Shown piece after piece: positions 48,817 through 59,440 of a DNA stretch of 64,000 nucleotides (its first letter is position 1; each line of letters starts with the position of its first letter). The notes below the pieces were generated by a model. That model saw nothing but the letters and a program-made list of their open reading frames with translations. It ran no database searches and was not told the origin of the DNA. The position numbers and the translations under genes are program-made. Source of the DNA: Paracentrotus lividus (lineage: Eukaryota; Echinodermata; Echinoidea; Camarodonta; Echinidae); the NCBI GenBank assembly GCA_940671915.1, contig CALNVZ010003433.1, positions 50,947,915 through 51,011,914 of the forward strand. Reading direction: 5' to 3'.

Positions 48817-49436
48817 TTTCAGTATAACTTTTCACATGGTACCAAGCATTTAAAACCTCAATATAAAAATCAGGAATTCCCAAATATTTAAAATCACTAG
48901 GTGTTCTTTCATTATAATTTCCATTCAGCAGAAGATTTATACCACCCAGTTTAGCATACCAATAATGGAATAAATCTTTCCATATCCCTCGACTATCATC
49001 AAGAAGTCTTCCAAGCCACTTTAGTCGAAAACTTAACACTTGTTTATCGATATCGACCATACGTATCCCTCCATTTTTATAATCCTGTGTGATGATACAC
49101 CTTTTCACTATCTATTTTTGATTTCCAAATAAAGTTAAATAACATTTTCTTTAGTCTTTTTAATGAATCCGCTGGAGCTGAGTCTACTATTAACAAATGA
49201 ACAATTTGGCTTATAGCAAGGGATTTCACAATTGTTACTCGCCCAAAAAGTGTTAGTTTTCTGATTCTCCAGTTATCTAAAAGTTTTTGCATTCTAGACA
49301 ACTTATTTTCCCAACTCATCTTTTTTGCATAGTGTAAGTCTTGTGCAATAAAATGTCCTAAATAAAGTGCGGGTTTTTCCGACCTGGTGAGGTCCAGATC
49401 GGATAATGACCACCGTTTATTGAATTTAGTTAACAC
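48731..49436 (-). pseudogene. LINE ORF2 thumb/connection, two shifted segments
   Basis: Segments 49077-49436 (YLGHFIAQDL, WENKLSRMQKLLDNWRIRKL, TLFGRVTIVKSL) and 48731-49108 (DYKNGGIRMVDIDKQVLSFR, LKWLGRLLDD) are consecutive parts of an L1/Tx1-type ORF2 in two frames. The shift lies near 49077-49108. Confidence 0.85.
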
Positions 49437-49516
49437 TAAAGGCGCTTAGAAACACCAAGGTGGATATATGTATTAAGCGCTATATAAATGTAACTATTAT
49501 TATTATTATTATTATT
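49437..49516 (+). mobile_element. Short retroelement 3' tail nested in the LINE
   Basis: About 80 bp containing AAGCGCTATATAAATGTAAC and a (TAT)n tail, oriented +. It interrupts the LINE's RT between motif C (EKTVLI) and the region starting LTKFNKRW. TTAACACT before and TTAATACT after may be an imperfect target duplication. Confidence 0.65.
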
Positions 49517-50258
49517 AATACTGTTTTTTCTTTATTCAATTTTGGACCTGCGATTTTACCAAAATACACCAATTCTTTTGTAATATTTTCTAAAGAAGAT
49601 TTATCTCTAACAAAAAATAACGTATCTTCGGCATACTGTAATAGCTTTATTGTACAGTTACACCCTTTCAATTGTAAATTCTGAATTAGAGCATTTCTTC
49701 GAATCTTATTTGCCATAAATTCGGCTGCTAATACAAATAAAAGTACCGAAAGGGAACATCCTTGTCTTATTCCCCTTTCAATTTGAAAACTTTCTGAAAC
49801 CCAACCATTTATTCATACAGAGCTTGAAATATTACTATACATTAATTGGACCCACTTTTGAAAATAAGTGCCAAAATTGAATTTTTTAAACAAGTACATA
49901 TAAACGAAGTATCAATAACATCGAAGGCCTTGGTAAAGTCTACCATCATGAGAGCACCAGATTGATTATTCTTTTACATACATTCAATTACATCTTTAGT
50001 GAGACGCACATTATGTGCAGCAAGAAGACCTTTAATGTAACCAGTCTGGTTCTGATCTATTATCCTACCGATTACCTTTTGTAATCTGAATGCCAATACA
50101 GAGGCTATGACTTTGTAATCACAGTTTAACAATGTGATTGGTCTCCAGTTTTTAAGTTCTAGATGGTTTCCTTTCTTATAAATCAATGTTATTAGACCTT
50201 TCCTTTGTGAATTCGACATGATCTCATTTGCATAACATTCATTTAACGCATCAACTAG
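49480..50258 (-). pseudogene. LINE reverse transcriptase fingers and palm
   Basis: Coding is open from 50258 (LVDALNECYANEIMSNSQRK) through ILVAFRL-type finger motifs to about 49974. It is then broken by stops around motif A (VDFTKAFD) and motif B (RGIRQGCSLS). It is open again at 49480-49716 with LQYAEDTLFFVRD. The YADD to YAED change and the breaks indicate an inactive copy. Confidence 0.88.
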
Positions 50259-50269
50259 AATTGAATGAT

Positions 50270-50397
50270 GATGAAATTAAGGAAACCTTGTAAGGGGTAA
50301 ACTGATGGTTGCATTGAAATAATGATAATATTGATGCTAATCATTTGTATAGCACATTTAGCCCTAATAAGCCTGGGATGTTTTGGTAGCTGTCAAG
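50270..50397 (+). other. Intron L-M, between LINE and G-run element
   Basis: No feature seen. Confidence 0.5.
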
Positions 50398-51092
50398 CCC
50401 GGGGGGGGGGGGGCATGATGGCCGTAAGATCACCGTGGCCGGTTGCGCGACTTCTCCGAAAATGTGCATGATGGTAGTGTGCGATGTAATCTACAAGCCT
50501 GTACTGATCATTTTTCCGAAATAATATTAATTTATTTTGTATGAATTAATCATGCTAATTTATGCATGAAATCATACTTTTTGCTCTAATTGCATAAATA
50601 CAGCTCCTAGAATGCTAATTTTGTGTATAATTGTTTCTTAAAGCATTCCTAACAAAATCTAGTATCAAAATTAATTTCTTATCTTTTTTTATTGTTTTAT
50701 GAACTTCTTATATATTTCCTTGTTTTTTTACCTTTTGTTTTTGTTTTTTTTTTTTGCAAAAATTATTGGAGAACCATTTTGAAGCATAAAAATGCTAATA
50801 TTAATTGATTTCTGCCAATGAAAGTGAAAATAATCACATCTTTAAGAATAAGGTGAGAAAACTCCATTTGCATTGAGTTTGTACACAAAATCATGTTTTT
50901 GAGCTGTTTTTCGGTCAGACGGATATTTTTGAAAACCATGCAGTGTCGTAACAGTATGACTGATTGTCGCAAAAATGGTTTTAAAAGATATGCGAGACTT
51001 GAAAATAAAAAGTCAGCAAGTGGTGCAATCAAAAACTTTTGCACAGCGGAATGGTCGTGGAAATTTGAGGGGGGTGGGGCCCTGATAGCCCC
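50398..51092. repeat. G-run-ended repeat, copy 1
   Basis: Starts CCCGGGGGGGGGGGG and ends GAGGGGGGTGGGGCCCTGAT. The interior shares ATGCTAATTTATGCATGAAA and TCATACTTTTTGCTCTAATT with 57010-57662. Open frames on both strands at 50763-51138 are not conserved. Confidence 0.75.
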
Positions 51093-51293
51093 CGTCTTTT
51101 TAGTGTTAAGACAATACAGAAATTGTCTTATAGAATGAATTGTTTTATATTTCTATATCAAATAAAGTGTATATATTCATTTAGCCAACCAATGACATTT
51201 AGAATTATTGTAAAGCACTTTGAGAAATAATTGTTCCATATTAGCTAGTGGTATATATTATAATTATGATGAGATAATGTTTTCATTCCTCAG

Positions 51294-51352
51294 GCTACAG
51301 ATGCTGATGAAGATGCAGAACTGACCTATGAACTCCTAGGCCTCAACAATGA
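51294..51352 (+). CDS. Cadherin gene, exon M
   Basis: 59 nt between TTCCTCAG and GTGAGT, entering in phase 0 and leaving in phase 2. Encodes ATDADEDAELTYELLGLNN, the A-x-D-x-D calcium motif and next strand of the EC repeat begun in exon L. The codon GA-C is completed in exon N. Confidence 0.94.
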
Positions 51353-51531
51353 GTGAGTTATAAGACCATCCTAACTAAATCTGGGTATTTATAGAGTCTT
51401 AATATGTAGTAATCTTCTTCTTCTCGAGTCCTTTCTCCTATTCTTCTGTTTGATTCGTAATTATACCTGATTACATTTTAAAAAGTCATAGTATGCATTG
51501 AATGTTATGTTGATTCTTAGGGGAGTCCTAA

Positions 51532-52069
51532 TTAGACTCTACCCATTAAGTATTGAACGCAGGCGATCCCATTAGGCGAAAGAGAAGTAAGATCAGCTTG
51601 GGAGCAGGGGAAGGGGAGAAGAGGGCATTGTAGAAGGGGACTCATGGTCTCCTCCGCTCCGCATTCGCATACTGGCCTTCCTTCAGTGTCGATGCCCCAT
51701 TTGGCCATTAATACCTTGCAACGGCCGACTCCAGCCCGCAGGCTGTTCAAACAGAGCCAGAACGGCCAGGGTTCACGGGATCCTGATGGGAGGGACTCCT
51801 TGGGGCCGATGATGACATTGTGGGGCGCAGACTCAAGATGGGTTGACCAAAGGTCTAACCTACAGTTGTGGGGGCTCTGGTTGAGGGGCACGGTAGAGTG
51901 AAGAAAACTGTGCCTGGATCTCAAACGCTTTGTCGTTGGCAAGGCATTGAAGAGAGGGTGGAGTGGATCATTTTCTTGTATAAGTTTCTCCTTTTGAGAG
52001 AGTGCAGACCTCCTGATGTGAGGAGGGGCGATGCCACTGAGGATGTAGAGATCGTCTACCTTGGTCGGT
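51532..52069 (-). pseudogene. LINE C-terminal segment
   Basis: The - strand reads KPTKVDDLYILSGIAPPHIR, RLRSRHSFLHS, then LNSLRAGVGRCKVLMAKWG and CECGAEETMSPLLQCPLL. The last is the C-x-C...H...C knuckle common at the end of such ORFs, with the expected His replaced. Continuous with the RT once the 239-bp insertion is set aside. Confidence 0.85.
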
Positions 52070-52073
52070 TTAA

Positions 52074-52312
52074 CTCTTAACGTGCCATATTAATTTATAG
52101 GCAAAAAAGTAGACTTTATATTAAAATCTTTTAAAATGGTATGAAATAGCCTTGCTTGGTTTAAATGACTGGAAATCAATCCGCAGACATAATACAATCA
52201 ACTGTGCTATTTGCAAAGCCTCTACTGCAAGCAATCAAGAGAAAATGAATTATTACGATTGTATAGATAATAAGTACAATTGCACGAAAACGTGTCCGTG
52301 GCACGCTAAGGG
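52074..52312. mobile_element. PiggyBac-like non-autonomous element, 239 bp
   Basis: TTAA on both sides (52070-52073, 52313-52316). Ends CTCTTAACGTGCCA and the complement of the right end, CCCTTAGCGTGCCA, match at 12 of 14 positions. No open frame. TTAA duplication and CCCTT ends are piggyBac hallmarks. Setting it aside with one TTAA joins the RT (...GCL) to the C-terminal segment (KPTKVDD...) in frame. Confidence 0.88.
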
Positions 52313-54336
52313 TTAAGGCAGCCTGTTATGGCCCTACACGCGTTGTTGAGTGATGGGTCTATCATTGAAGCATGTGCTGACCTGCACCAAACAGGACATG
52401 CATATTCTGCAGCTGAGTAGCAGAGGGCAAGGGCTGTTGTGCGGATGGTGCTTGCATCAGTGCCCCATTTTGAGTTAGCTAGCTTCTTCAGGATGCTGTT
52501 CCTGGCACTGACCTTCTTCTTTGTTTTCAAGATGTGATTCTTGTAGGTGAGAGAGCGATCTAGAGTGACTCCAAGGTAGACTGGGTTGAAATTGTGCTCT
52601 ATTTCCTTACCATACCACTTGACCTTTAGTTGACGATTGGCCTCTCTATTTTTAAGATGGAAGGCGCTGATCTGCGTCTTGGAGGGATTCGCACAAAGGT
52701 GGTTGGATCCGTAGTATGGGACGAGACCATCCAGAGCAGATGAGAGTGTAGCTTCAATTTCCTCGAATGAGTCACACTGCGAGGCGATACAGAGGTCATC
52801 TGCATATATGAAGCTCCTAGTTTCTGGATGGACCGGCTGGTCATTGGTGTAGATGTTGAAGAGGAGAGGGGCAAGGACACTCCCTTGGGGTAGGCCATTC
52901 TTCTGGGTGCGCCATCTACTGTGGCTCCCATTGAGATCTACGAAGAAGCGCCTGTTGGATAGCATTGATTGGATGAGCTCTGTGAACTTCAGGTCTTTGG
53001 TCAGATCAAAGAGCTTCTTGGCTAGAATCCGATGATTGACAGTGTCGTAAGCTGCTGATAGGTCTACAAAAGCAGCTCCTGTGATCAGGCCCTTCTCAAA
53101 ACCATCTTCAATATGCTGAGTCAGGTTGAGTAGTTGCCCAGTACAGGACTTTCCAGGTCTGAAACCGGCCTGTTCAGGGATGAGATGGTCATCTACAAAG
53201 GTGGCAATCCGATTCAGCAGGAGGCGCTCAAACAGCTTATAGGTGTGACATAGCAGGGAGATAGGTCTGTAGCTCTTTGGGACCGCTGGGTCTTTGCCTG
53301 GCTTTAGTAAGGCGATGACCTTGGATTTTCTCCAGATCTTGGGTATCTTGTTTGTGTCGAGGCAGGTGTTGAGCATGTTGAGGAGCCACTTGAGTGCTAC
53401 AGGGCCAAGGTGTTTTATCTGCTCACAGAGAAGATCATCGAGCCCAGCTGCCTTGTTGTTCTCCATGGCTTTGATAGTACTACATAGCTCTAACAAGCTA
53501 AAGGGGTCGGTAAAACCATGGCGCTCTTGGGTACAGGAGGCCGCCATTACGGGAAGCTTTGCTCTCTTTGGGTGATGATCAGGGTTACCCTTGCTGTTCT
53601 CTAAGAGCTGGTGAGCCACTTGGTTTGCAGTCACCTCTGTTCTTGGTTTAGGTTTGGTGTAGTCGTTGCCAAGGATGCGGATGGTCTTCCACGCTTTCCT
53701 ACTGCTGTGGGTCATGTCCGTGGACTCAATGAATTCCTGCCATTTCTTCCTTCTGCATTCAGCTATGGTCTTAGTAAGCTGGTCTCCAGCTTCTATGGTA
53801 TCATCGCAGAAGGGGTCTGTCTGGAATTTATCTATGTACTCTCGATACAAGGCCTTCGAGTCGTCTGTGAGGCCTTGGATGAAGTTGGTACGGCAGCCAC
53901 GAGGGATGTGTCGTCTCGAAGATTCCTTTACCAACTTGATGAAGGAGTCATAGTTGCTTGGAGTTGCAGGTAGATCCTTGATGGAGGAGTCAAGATCTTC
54001 AGCAAACTCTTTCCACTTAGCCTTCCTGAGGTTGAAACGACGACGGAGGGGGACTGGTCTAGGAGTGACAACAGCATTTACCCTAAGCCCAATTGGGCGG
54101 TGTTGAGTATGAGGGATAGGGTCGAAAACCAGCTTTTCACACTGGTTGGATATGGCACTTGAGACAAAAGCCAAGTCCGGGTTGTAGCCTCTTCGCCATC
54201 TTGCACTGTTAAAAGATGAAGGGCTTAGCATCATGGATGAGGGACAGTTGATGGGAGTCTGCCCAGGTCTCCACGAGTTCACCGTCATCGTTGGTGTCTG
54301 TGTAGCCCCAAGATGCACTGTGACTGTTAAAGTCAC
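52306..54336 (-). pseudogene. LINE reverse transcriptase domain
   Basis: 676 open codons. The first ~40 are out of frame with the endonuclease; real coding begins near residue 43 (NSARWRRGYNPDLAFVSS, the last endonuclease block, then TQHRPI near residue 77). RT motifs follow: SYRPISLLCHTYKLFER (355-371), FVDLSAAYDTVNH (423-435, motif A), GLPQGSVLAPLLFNIYTND (481-499, motif B), FIYADDLCIAS (509-519, motif C) and YLGVTLDRSLTYKNH. The YADD catalytic pair is intact. Ends GCLNP-stop where the piggyBac-like insertion begins. Confidence 0.93.
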
Positions 54337-54922
54337 CTATTACGATGTTAATGTCACTATCAGTGGCTGCATTGGGGACATCAAAGGGTACTGCTGGAGG
54401 TTTATACACAGAGCTCACACTTATCCCTAACAGGTTGATGGAGAGGATTTCAACATCATTCGTGTCAGACAGGGAGGTGTTATCGACTGTCAGCCCATGA
54501 CGTACAAAGATGGCACTGCCATATTTTTCATGTGATCTTTCTAGGGCAAGGGTCATACCCGGGACGCGAGGGCGGATGGAGGAGGGACCACGATGGGTTT
54601 CCTGTAGACAAAGGATATCACATTGATGATCCTTGCAGACATCTGCTAGAAGGTCTTGTTTGATGCCCGTTAAACCTTCGATGTTAGACGAGATAATGCT
54701 CAGGGCCGGTCCTAAAAAGGACCCAAGTGTTTGACCCTGGGCTCCGTCAACAATAGTAGTTTGGAGAGGCATGAAGGTACAATGAGGAAAGGTAATCAGT
54801 AAGATAACAAAGTTTGACAGAGAGAGAGAGGGAAAGGTAATAGAAAGATTCGCAAACTGGAAAACAGCCTGACAGGGATCGCCGCGTGAAGGCTCTTTCT
54901 GTGACCCCCATGTAGTAATCAA
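54209..54922 (-). pseudogene. LINE APE-type endonuclease
   Basis: 237 codons to the frame break. Endonuclease motifs: SSNIEGL (N80), CLQETH (E109), SVYKPP (Y173) and VIGDFNSHSASWG (D197, N199). The first ~70 residues resemble no domain and the true start is unknown. It stops at FIF-stop because of an extra T; in the next frame the conserved NSARW block follows at once. It would nick the target DNA to prime reverse transcription. Confidence 0.9.
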
Positions 54923-54977
54923 AATGATTGATGTAGTGTTTTGATGTAGTAATCAAAACACTGTTGACATATAAACA

Positions 54978-56944
54978 CAAAACAAAAAGAAAGATCCCCC
55001 TATTTCAGATATCAATAATTTTTTAACCAGGAGGAATTTTGAAAATCTAATTACATGTCCATGTAGGGAATTTAATTAGCTACCATAAGACCGACTTTTA
55101 GGAAAAATCATCAAGTCATGCTTCAGTGATTAAAGGTTGAATGCAAAAATGTCATTTTTTGAAGTTCACATGCCTAAAATCGCAACTTTGATTCAATGGA
55201 ATCAGACCCATTTTCAGATTTTAAACAATTTACACGTCAGAGTGTATGCAAAACGTGCTTCCCAACATACGGAAATGAAATTTGCGTCAAAATTCACGGT
55301 TGAGTGAGCATGCAGCAAAAATTGCCCAAACTGCGATTTTTACTTCTTTGCCATGGTAAAATCGATCAAATGTGAGGGAATTCCTGTTTTGGAAGTGTAT
55401 GTAACCAATATCCATCCATTCACGGTTGAATGAACCCATCAATCAACCAAAAAATTGGCCATTTTAGAATTACGAAGAGTCATTGTAGTAATTTTATGCA
55501 CTAGAAAGCATCTCAATCACATTTTTTTGGTTTTATTTATATTCTTTTGGCACGTTTCAATGATCCTATGGCATTTTTTCAAAAATTCATGCTTCAGTGA
55601 GCACGTGAGGCTAGAAAAGCCCTTTTCTTACGTACGGACTAAAATTCAAATTCTTACTTTGATTGAATATAACAATTCTTTTCAGGGAGTACGTTCGATT
55701 TTATTTTCACAAAAATCCCGATGTTTCACGCCTCAGTGGGCACAAGATACAAGAAAATCATGAAAATGAGAAGAAAGTTTGGGGCTTCGTCATGGTTCAG
55801 TGACTTTTCGAATACGTAATTTGAATCAAGATCATGTTAGTTAGAGATCAGTTGAAGCTGTGTGCCAAGTTTTGTGACATAACTCACGGTCAAATTAACA
55901 ATAACCATCAATGAAATTGGCTGAATTTCACGTTTGTCAGGTATTGATTTCCTCCTCCATTGACTTTATGTACAGAGGTTTAACAAAAGTTTAACAAAAG
56001 TGAAATTTGGCATATTTTAATTGCCAGTTTTTGTCCATTTGACTGTGAATTAGTGTATGAAACTTTGCACAAAGCTTAAACTGGTCTCTAACTAACATGA
56101 TCATTACTCAAATTACGTATTCGAAAAGTCTCTGAACCATGACGAAGCCTGAAACTTTCTTCTTATTTTCATTTTTTTCTTGTATCTTGTGCCCACTGAG
56201 GCGTGAAACATCGGGATTTTTGTGAAAATAAAATCGAACGTACTCCCTGAAAAGAATTGTTATATTCAATCAAAGTAAGAATTTGAATTTTAGTCCGTAC
56301 GTAAGAAAAGGGCTTTTCTAGCCTCACGTGCTCACTGAAGCATGAATTTTTGAAAAAATGCCATAGGATCATTGAAACGTGCCAAAAGAATATAAATAAA
56401 ACCAAAAAAATGTGATTGAGATGCTTTCTAGTGCATAAAATTACTACAATGACTCTTCGTAATTCTAAAATGGCCTATTTTTTGGTTGATTGATGGGTTC
56501 ATTCAACCGTGAATGGATGGATATTGGTTGCATACACTTCCAAAACAGGAATTCCCTCACATTTGATCGATTTTACCATGGCAAAGAAGTAAAAATCGCA
56601 GTTTGGGCAGTTTTTGCTGCATGCTCACTCAACCGTGAAATTTGACGCAAATTTCATTTCCGTATGTTGGGAAGCACGTTTTGCATACATTCTGACATGT
56701 AAATTGTTTAAAATCTGAAAATGGGTCAGATATCATTGAAGTTGTGATTTTAGGCTTGTGAACTTCAAAAAATGACATTTTTGCATTAAACCATTAATCA
56801 CTGAAGCATGACTTGATGATTTTTTACCTATGGTACATGTAGCTTATTAAATTTCCTACATGGACATATAATCAGATTTTTAAAATTCCTCCTGGTTAAA
56901 AAATTATTGATATCTGAAATAGGGGGAACTTTCTTTTTGTTTTG
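54978..56944. mobile_element. Nearly perfect 1.97-kb palindrome (fold-back element)
   Basis: Left arm starts CAAAACAAAAAGAAAGATCC (54978) and the right arm ends with its near-complement (to 56944). Arms are about 0.95 kb around a short centre near 55940-56010. So close are the arms that an identical 77-residue spurious frame appears at 55533-55763 (+, inside a longer frame) and 56169-56405 (-). Sub-motifs TCACTGAAGCATGA and CAACCGTGAAT recur along each arm. Related to 12265-13340. No coding capacity. Confidence 0.92.
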
Positions 56945-57009
56945 GTTGAAGACCCAGATATAAAGAAATACTGTTTTAACACCTAACACTGCTTGGGCTC
57001 TTCTGAAAA

Positions 57010-57662
57010 GGGGGGGGGGGGGGGGGGGCTAATTTAGCCCCCCCTGAGATCTTGGTCGTTGACCGTGGGATCGCCATGAAATGAATCCATGATCGCCATG
57101 GCACGCACGTCCCTTGTGGCCCAATCTCCGTACTTGCATAGTTAATTTTTCCGAAAAATGTTTTGTTTTAATCATATATGCTAATTATGCTAATTTATGC
57201 ATGAAATCATACTTTTTGCTCTAATTCACTAAATATAGCTCCTAGAATGCTAATATTCTTGGTGTAAATGTTCTTTATTGCATTCCTATTAATTGTTCTT
57301 GTGAAATTTTCTGGTATCCAAATGATTTTCTTATGTATGGTTTTTTTGAAGAAATTGGTCCGCTACATTATATTTGTCATAAATAGCAGCAAATAAAATG
57401 ATAGTTATCAATAAAAGCAAAGTTAATCGCTTATTTATAAATTTTAGCCCTAAACACAATTTGTATTGACCTTGTACATGAAATCACATTTTTGAGCAAT
57501 TTTGGGTCTGACGCACGCTTACAAAATTATGCATAACTCGCGAACCAGGTAACAATTGATGTGCAAGTCTTTTAAGAAAACACTCATGGCTTTAGCTTCT
57601 CGTGTCAAAAATTTATCGTGAAAAATGTTGAGGGGGGGGGGGCTAAATTAGCACCCCCTCCC
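57010..57662. repeat. G-run-ended repeat, copy 2
   Basis: Left edge: 19 G then CTAATTTAGCCCCCC. Right edge: G-run then CTAAATTAGCACCCCC. Both edges can fold into G/C hairpins. Interior matches 50398-51092 (ATGCTAATTTATGCATGAAA). Confidence 0.78.
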
Positions 57663-58068
57663 TGGCAGATTGGGGTTAAGCTGAGTTTTGAAAGTAGTTC
57701 TCAGATCACAGAGATATCAGATGCAGGGATGCTACTTTTAAGACTTACATGTAAGTAGGCATGTTCCTACTTTTTAAACTTGTTTTGGGCCATAGGAAAA
57801 TTAACACCTTTTTTTTTGGGGGGGGGGGGTACCTACTGTCCTCAGATGTCAGAGCAAAGGACTTTTCCATGGACTAATTACAGCTCTGGTTTAACAAATA
57901 TGCTGTTTTGTTATCAAAATTTATTCATGGGGTTTATAAACATGTATGTTACAATGTGAGTAAATAGTTTTACCTAAATTAGAGGATCAAACAACTATTG
58001 GACTTCCCTAATAAATAGTTTGAGTGAATATCAAAATCAATCAATCAAAATCTCTATTCCCCTTTCAG
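57663..58068 (+). other. Intron M-N, 3' part
   Basis: No element recognised. Contains a T-run/G-run tract at about 57811-57830. Confidence 0.55.
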
Positions 58069-58327
58069 CTGGTTTAATATTGATCCTGACACTGGAAACA
58101 TTACTGTGTCGGCTGCTGCAGATTTCAATGCTGAGTTGCTGAGTGTATACTTCTTAACATGCTTAGTTCATGATGGAGAGAGAGTATCTACATCGCTACT
58201 GAACGTCACAATTACTGATGTAAATGACGAAGAACCAGAGTTCCAGTTTGAGAGCTACATTGAGTCCATTTCAGAGTATAACATGGATGACTTGGGGGAG
58301 GATGAATTATATATTCTTGAGGTTGTG
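58069..58327 (+). CDS. Cadherin gene, exon N
   Basis: 259 nt between CCTTTCAG and GTGAGT. Takes 1 nt to complete GA-C (Asp) from exon M and ends in phase 0. Encodes WFNIDPDTGNITVSAAADFN, SLLNVTITDVNDEEPEF and FESYIESISEYNMDDLGED. It holds the F-x-I-D-x-x-T-G-x-I segment, a linker DVNDEEP (last N of DxNDN replaced by E) and the opening of the next EC repeat. NIT and NVT are possible glycosylation sites. Confidence 0.97.
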
Positions 58328-59225
58328 GTGAGTCAACTGTTTTAAGAGGGAACCGAAATAGTTCTAGCAAGAATTGCTCCAGGCTTTATTTTATCTGAGA
58401 TGTAGCGTTAGGTTTAGTGTTGCAATAGGGTCTTATGTTATTTTTAGGGTTAAGTACATTTATAGTGTTTAGTCTAAGGCTGAAGCTAGTGTTTGAGATT
58501 GACTGCGGAACAACTGTTGCTAGAACAAATGTGACATTTTCTCATATAACCTTTAATATATCTTTCTGTATGCCTCTATCAAAAGGAGTTATGGAGCTAT
58601 TAAGAATAAAGAGGCACATCATGTTCCCAAAATCAAGATGATAAAGAGGGCCATAACAACTACTGCTCAACACCCTTCATATACCAATGCTGTATCAAAG
58701 GAAGACCAAATTTAAAATATAGGGAAGGGAGGGGGGAATAGCAAAAAAAAAGCGGGGCAGTCAATTGTTTTTTTTTTGGAGGGGGGGGGGGGGATGGGTG
58801 CAGCATAGCCTTGCCAACCTTTAGATCTCCTTCCCCAACCAGTTATCTTTTTCACATAACTCTTAAAGCACATCAAATATCCATAAGTAAGAAATGAGAA
58901 ATAAAGATTGTTTTCGAACCAATTTCATGAAAATATCAACCATTGACAGAAGTAAGAAAAATCGAACAATTAACATACTGTGTATTCACAAAAATAAATC
59001 ATCTCACACAATGTCTGTAAAGGCTCTCCATATTCATAGCCTTATTAGCTAGACTACTATCGGTGCACAAACATTTAATGAATTTTCGCTTACCCTACCC
59101 TTTAAATTACTTATTCCGTTTTTTATACATTGTTTTTCAGGGGCGCTGTAAACACATCCAGATACCTTCACTAATATATAGAGATTATTGCTTCATAGTT
59201 AGTTCTATTCGTTTATTGCCTACAG
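58328..59225 (+). other. Intron N-O
   Basis: No element recognised. A T-run/G-run tract lies at about 58770-58793. Confidence 0.55.
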
Positions 59226-59440
59226 GCAACAGATGCTGATATTGATATATCCAATAGGATGCTAAAATACTCATTGAAGTGAAACAAAGAAGGAAAGTTG
59301 GCATCAATTCAACTACTGGTGTGACTCAAGGCAGTGAGCATTGATCGAAACAGAAAATGCTACTATAACTTGGTTCATGGCAACTGATAGCGGTACTCCC
59401 CCCGTTGTCAGGCACCACCATTGTCATCGTAAATATTGAG
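59226..59440 (+). pseudogene. Cadherin gene, exon O, frame broken
   Basis: 215 nt between GCCTACAG and GTAACA. The start encodes ATDADIDISNRMLKYSLK, as expected after exon N's EVV. The rest is recognisable only by changing frame several times: INSTTGV, then SIDR, then ETENATITWFMATDSGTPP, then SGTTIVIVNIE. At least four shifts. Either sequencing errors in an unpolished stretch or real decay. The first explanation is favoured because exons A-N are intact and the reading order is exactly that of an EC repeat. Confidence 0.82.

Larger units (their letters stand above)
47821..50258 (-). mobile_element. 5'-truncated L1/Tx1-like LINE
   Basis: A 2.44-kb insertion read on the - strand. An A-rich tail lies at its 3' end (T-run at 47820-47831) and an exact 11-bp target duplication AATTGAATGAT flanks it. 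Reading the - strand from 50258: RT fingers (ITLIYKKGNHLELKNWRPIT), motif A (VDFTKAFDVID), motif B (IERGIRQGCSLSVLLF), motif C as YAEDT in place of YADDT, then thumb/C-terminal region and a zf-RVT-like segment. Several stops or shifts and a nested insertion (49437-49516) show it is dead. The endonuclease is missing through 5' truncation. Confidence 0.9.
51532..54922 (-). mobile_element. APE-endonuclease/RT LINE (Jockey/I-like), interrupted
   Basis: On the - strand: endonuclease (54922-54209), reverse transcriptase (54336-52306) and C-terminal segment (51942-51532, coding traceable from 52069). Two defects: an extra T in a TTTT run near 54208-54212 shifts endonuclease against RT, and a 239-bp insertion at 52074-52312 splits the C-terminus. 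The element lies in the intron between exons M and N, antisense to the cadherin. Clade not settled: Jockey/I superfamily by its RT sequence. Confidence 0.92.

Noticed and set aside
53294..53973. Plus-strand ORFs of 93-120 residues
   Set aside because: Shadows of the LINE reverse transcriptase on the opposite strand.
55455..56405. Conserved 78-residue ORF on both strands as a gene
   Set aside because: Identity follows from the palindrome arms; the relative at 12573-12818 has diverged with stops and no coding constraint visible.
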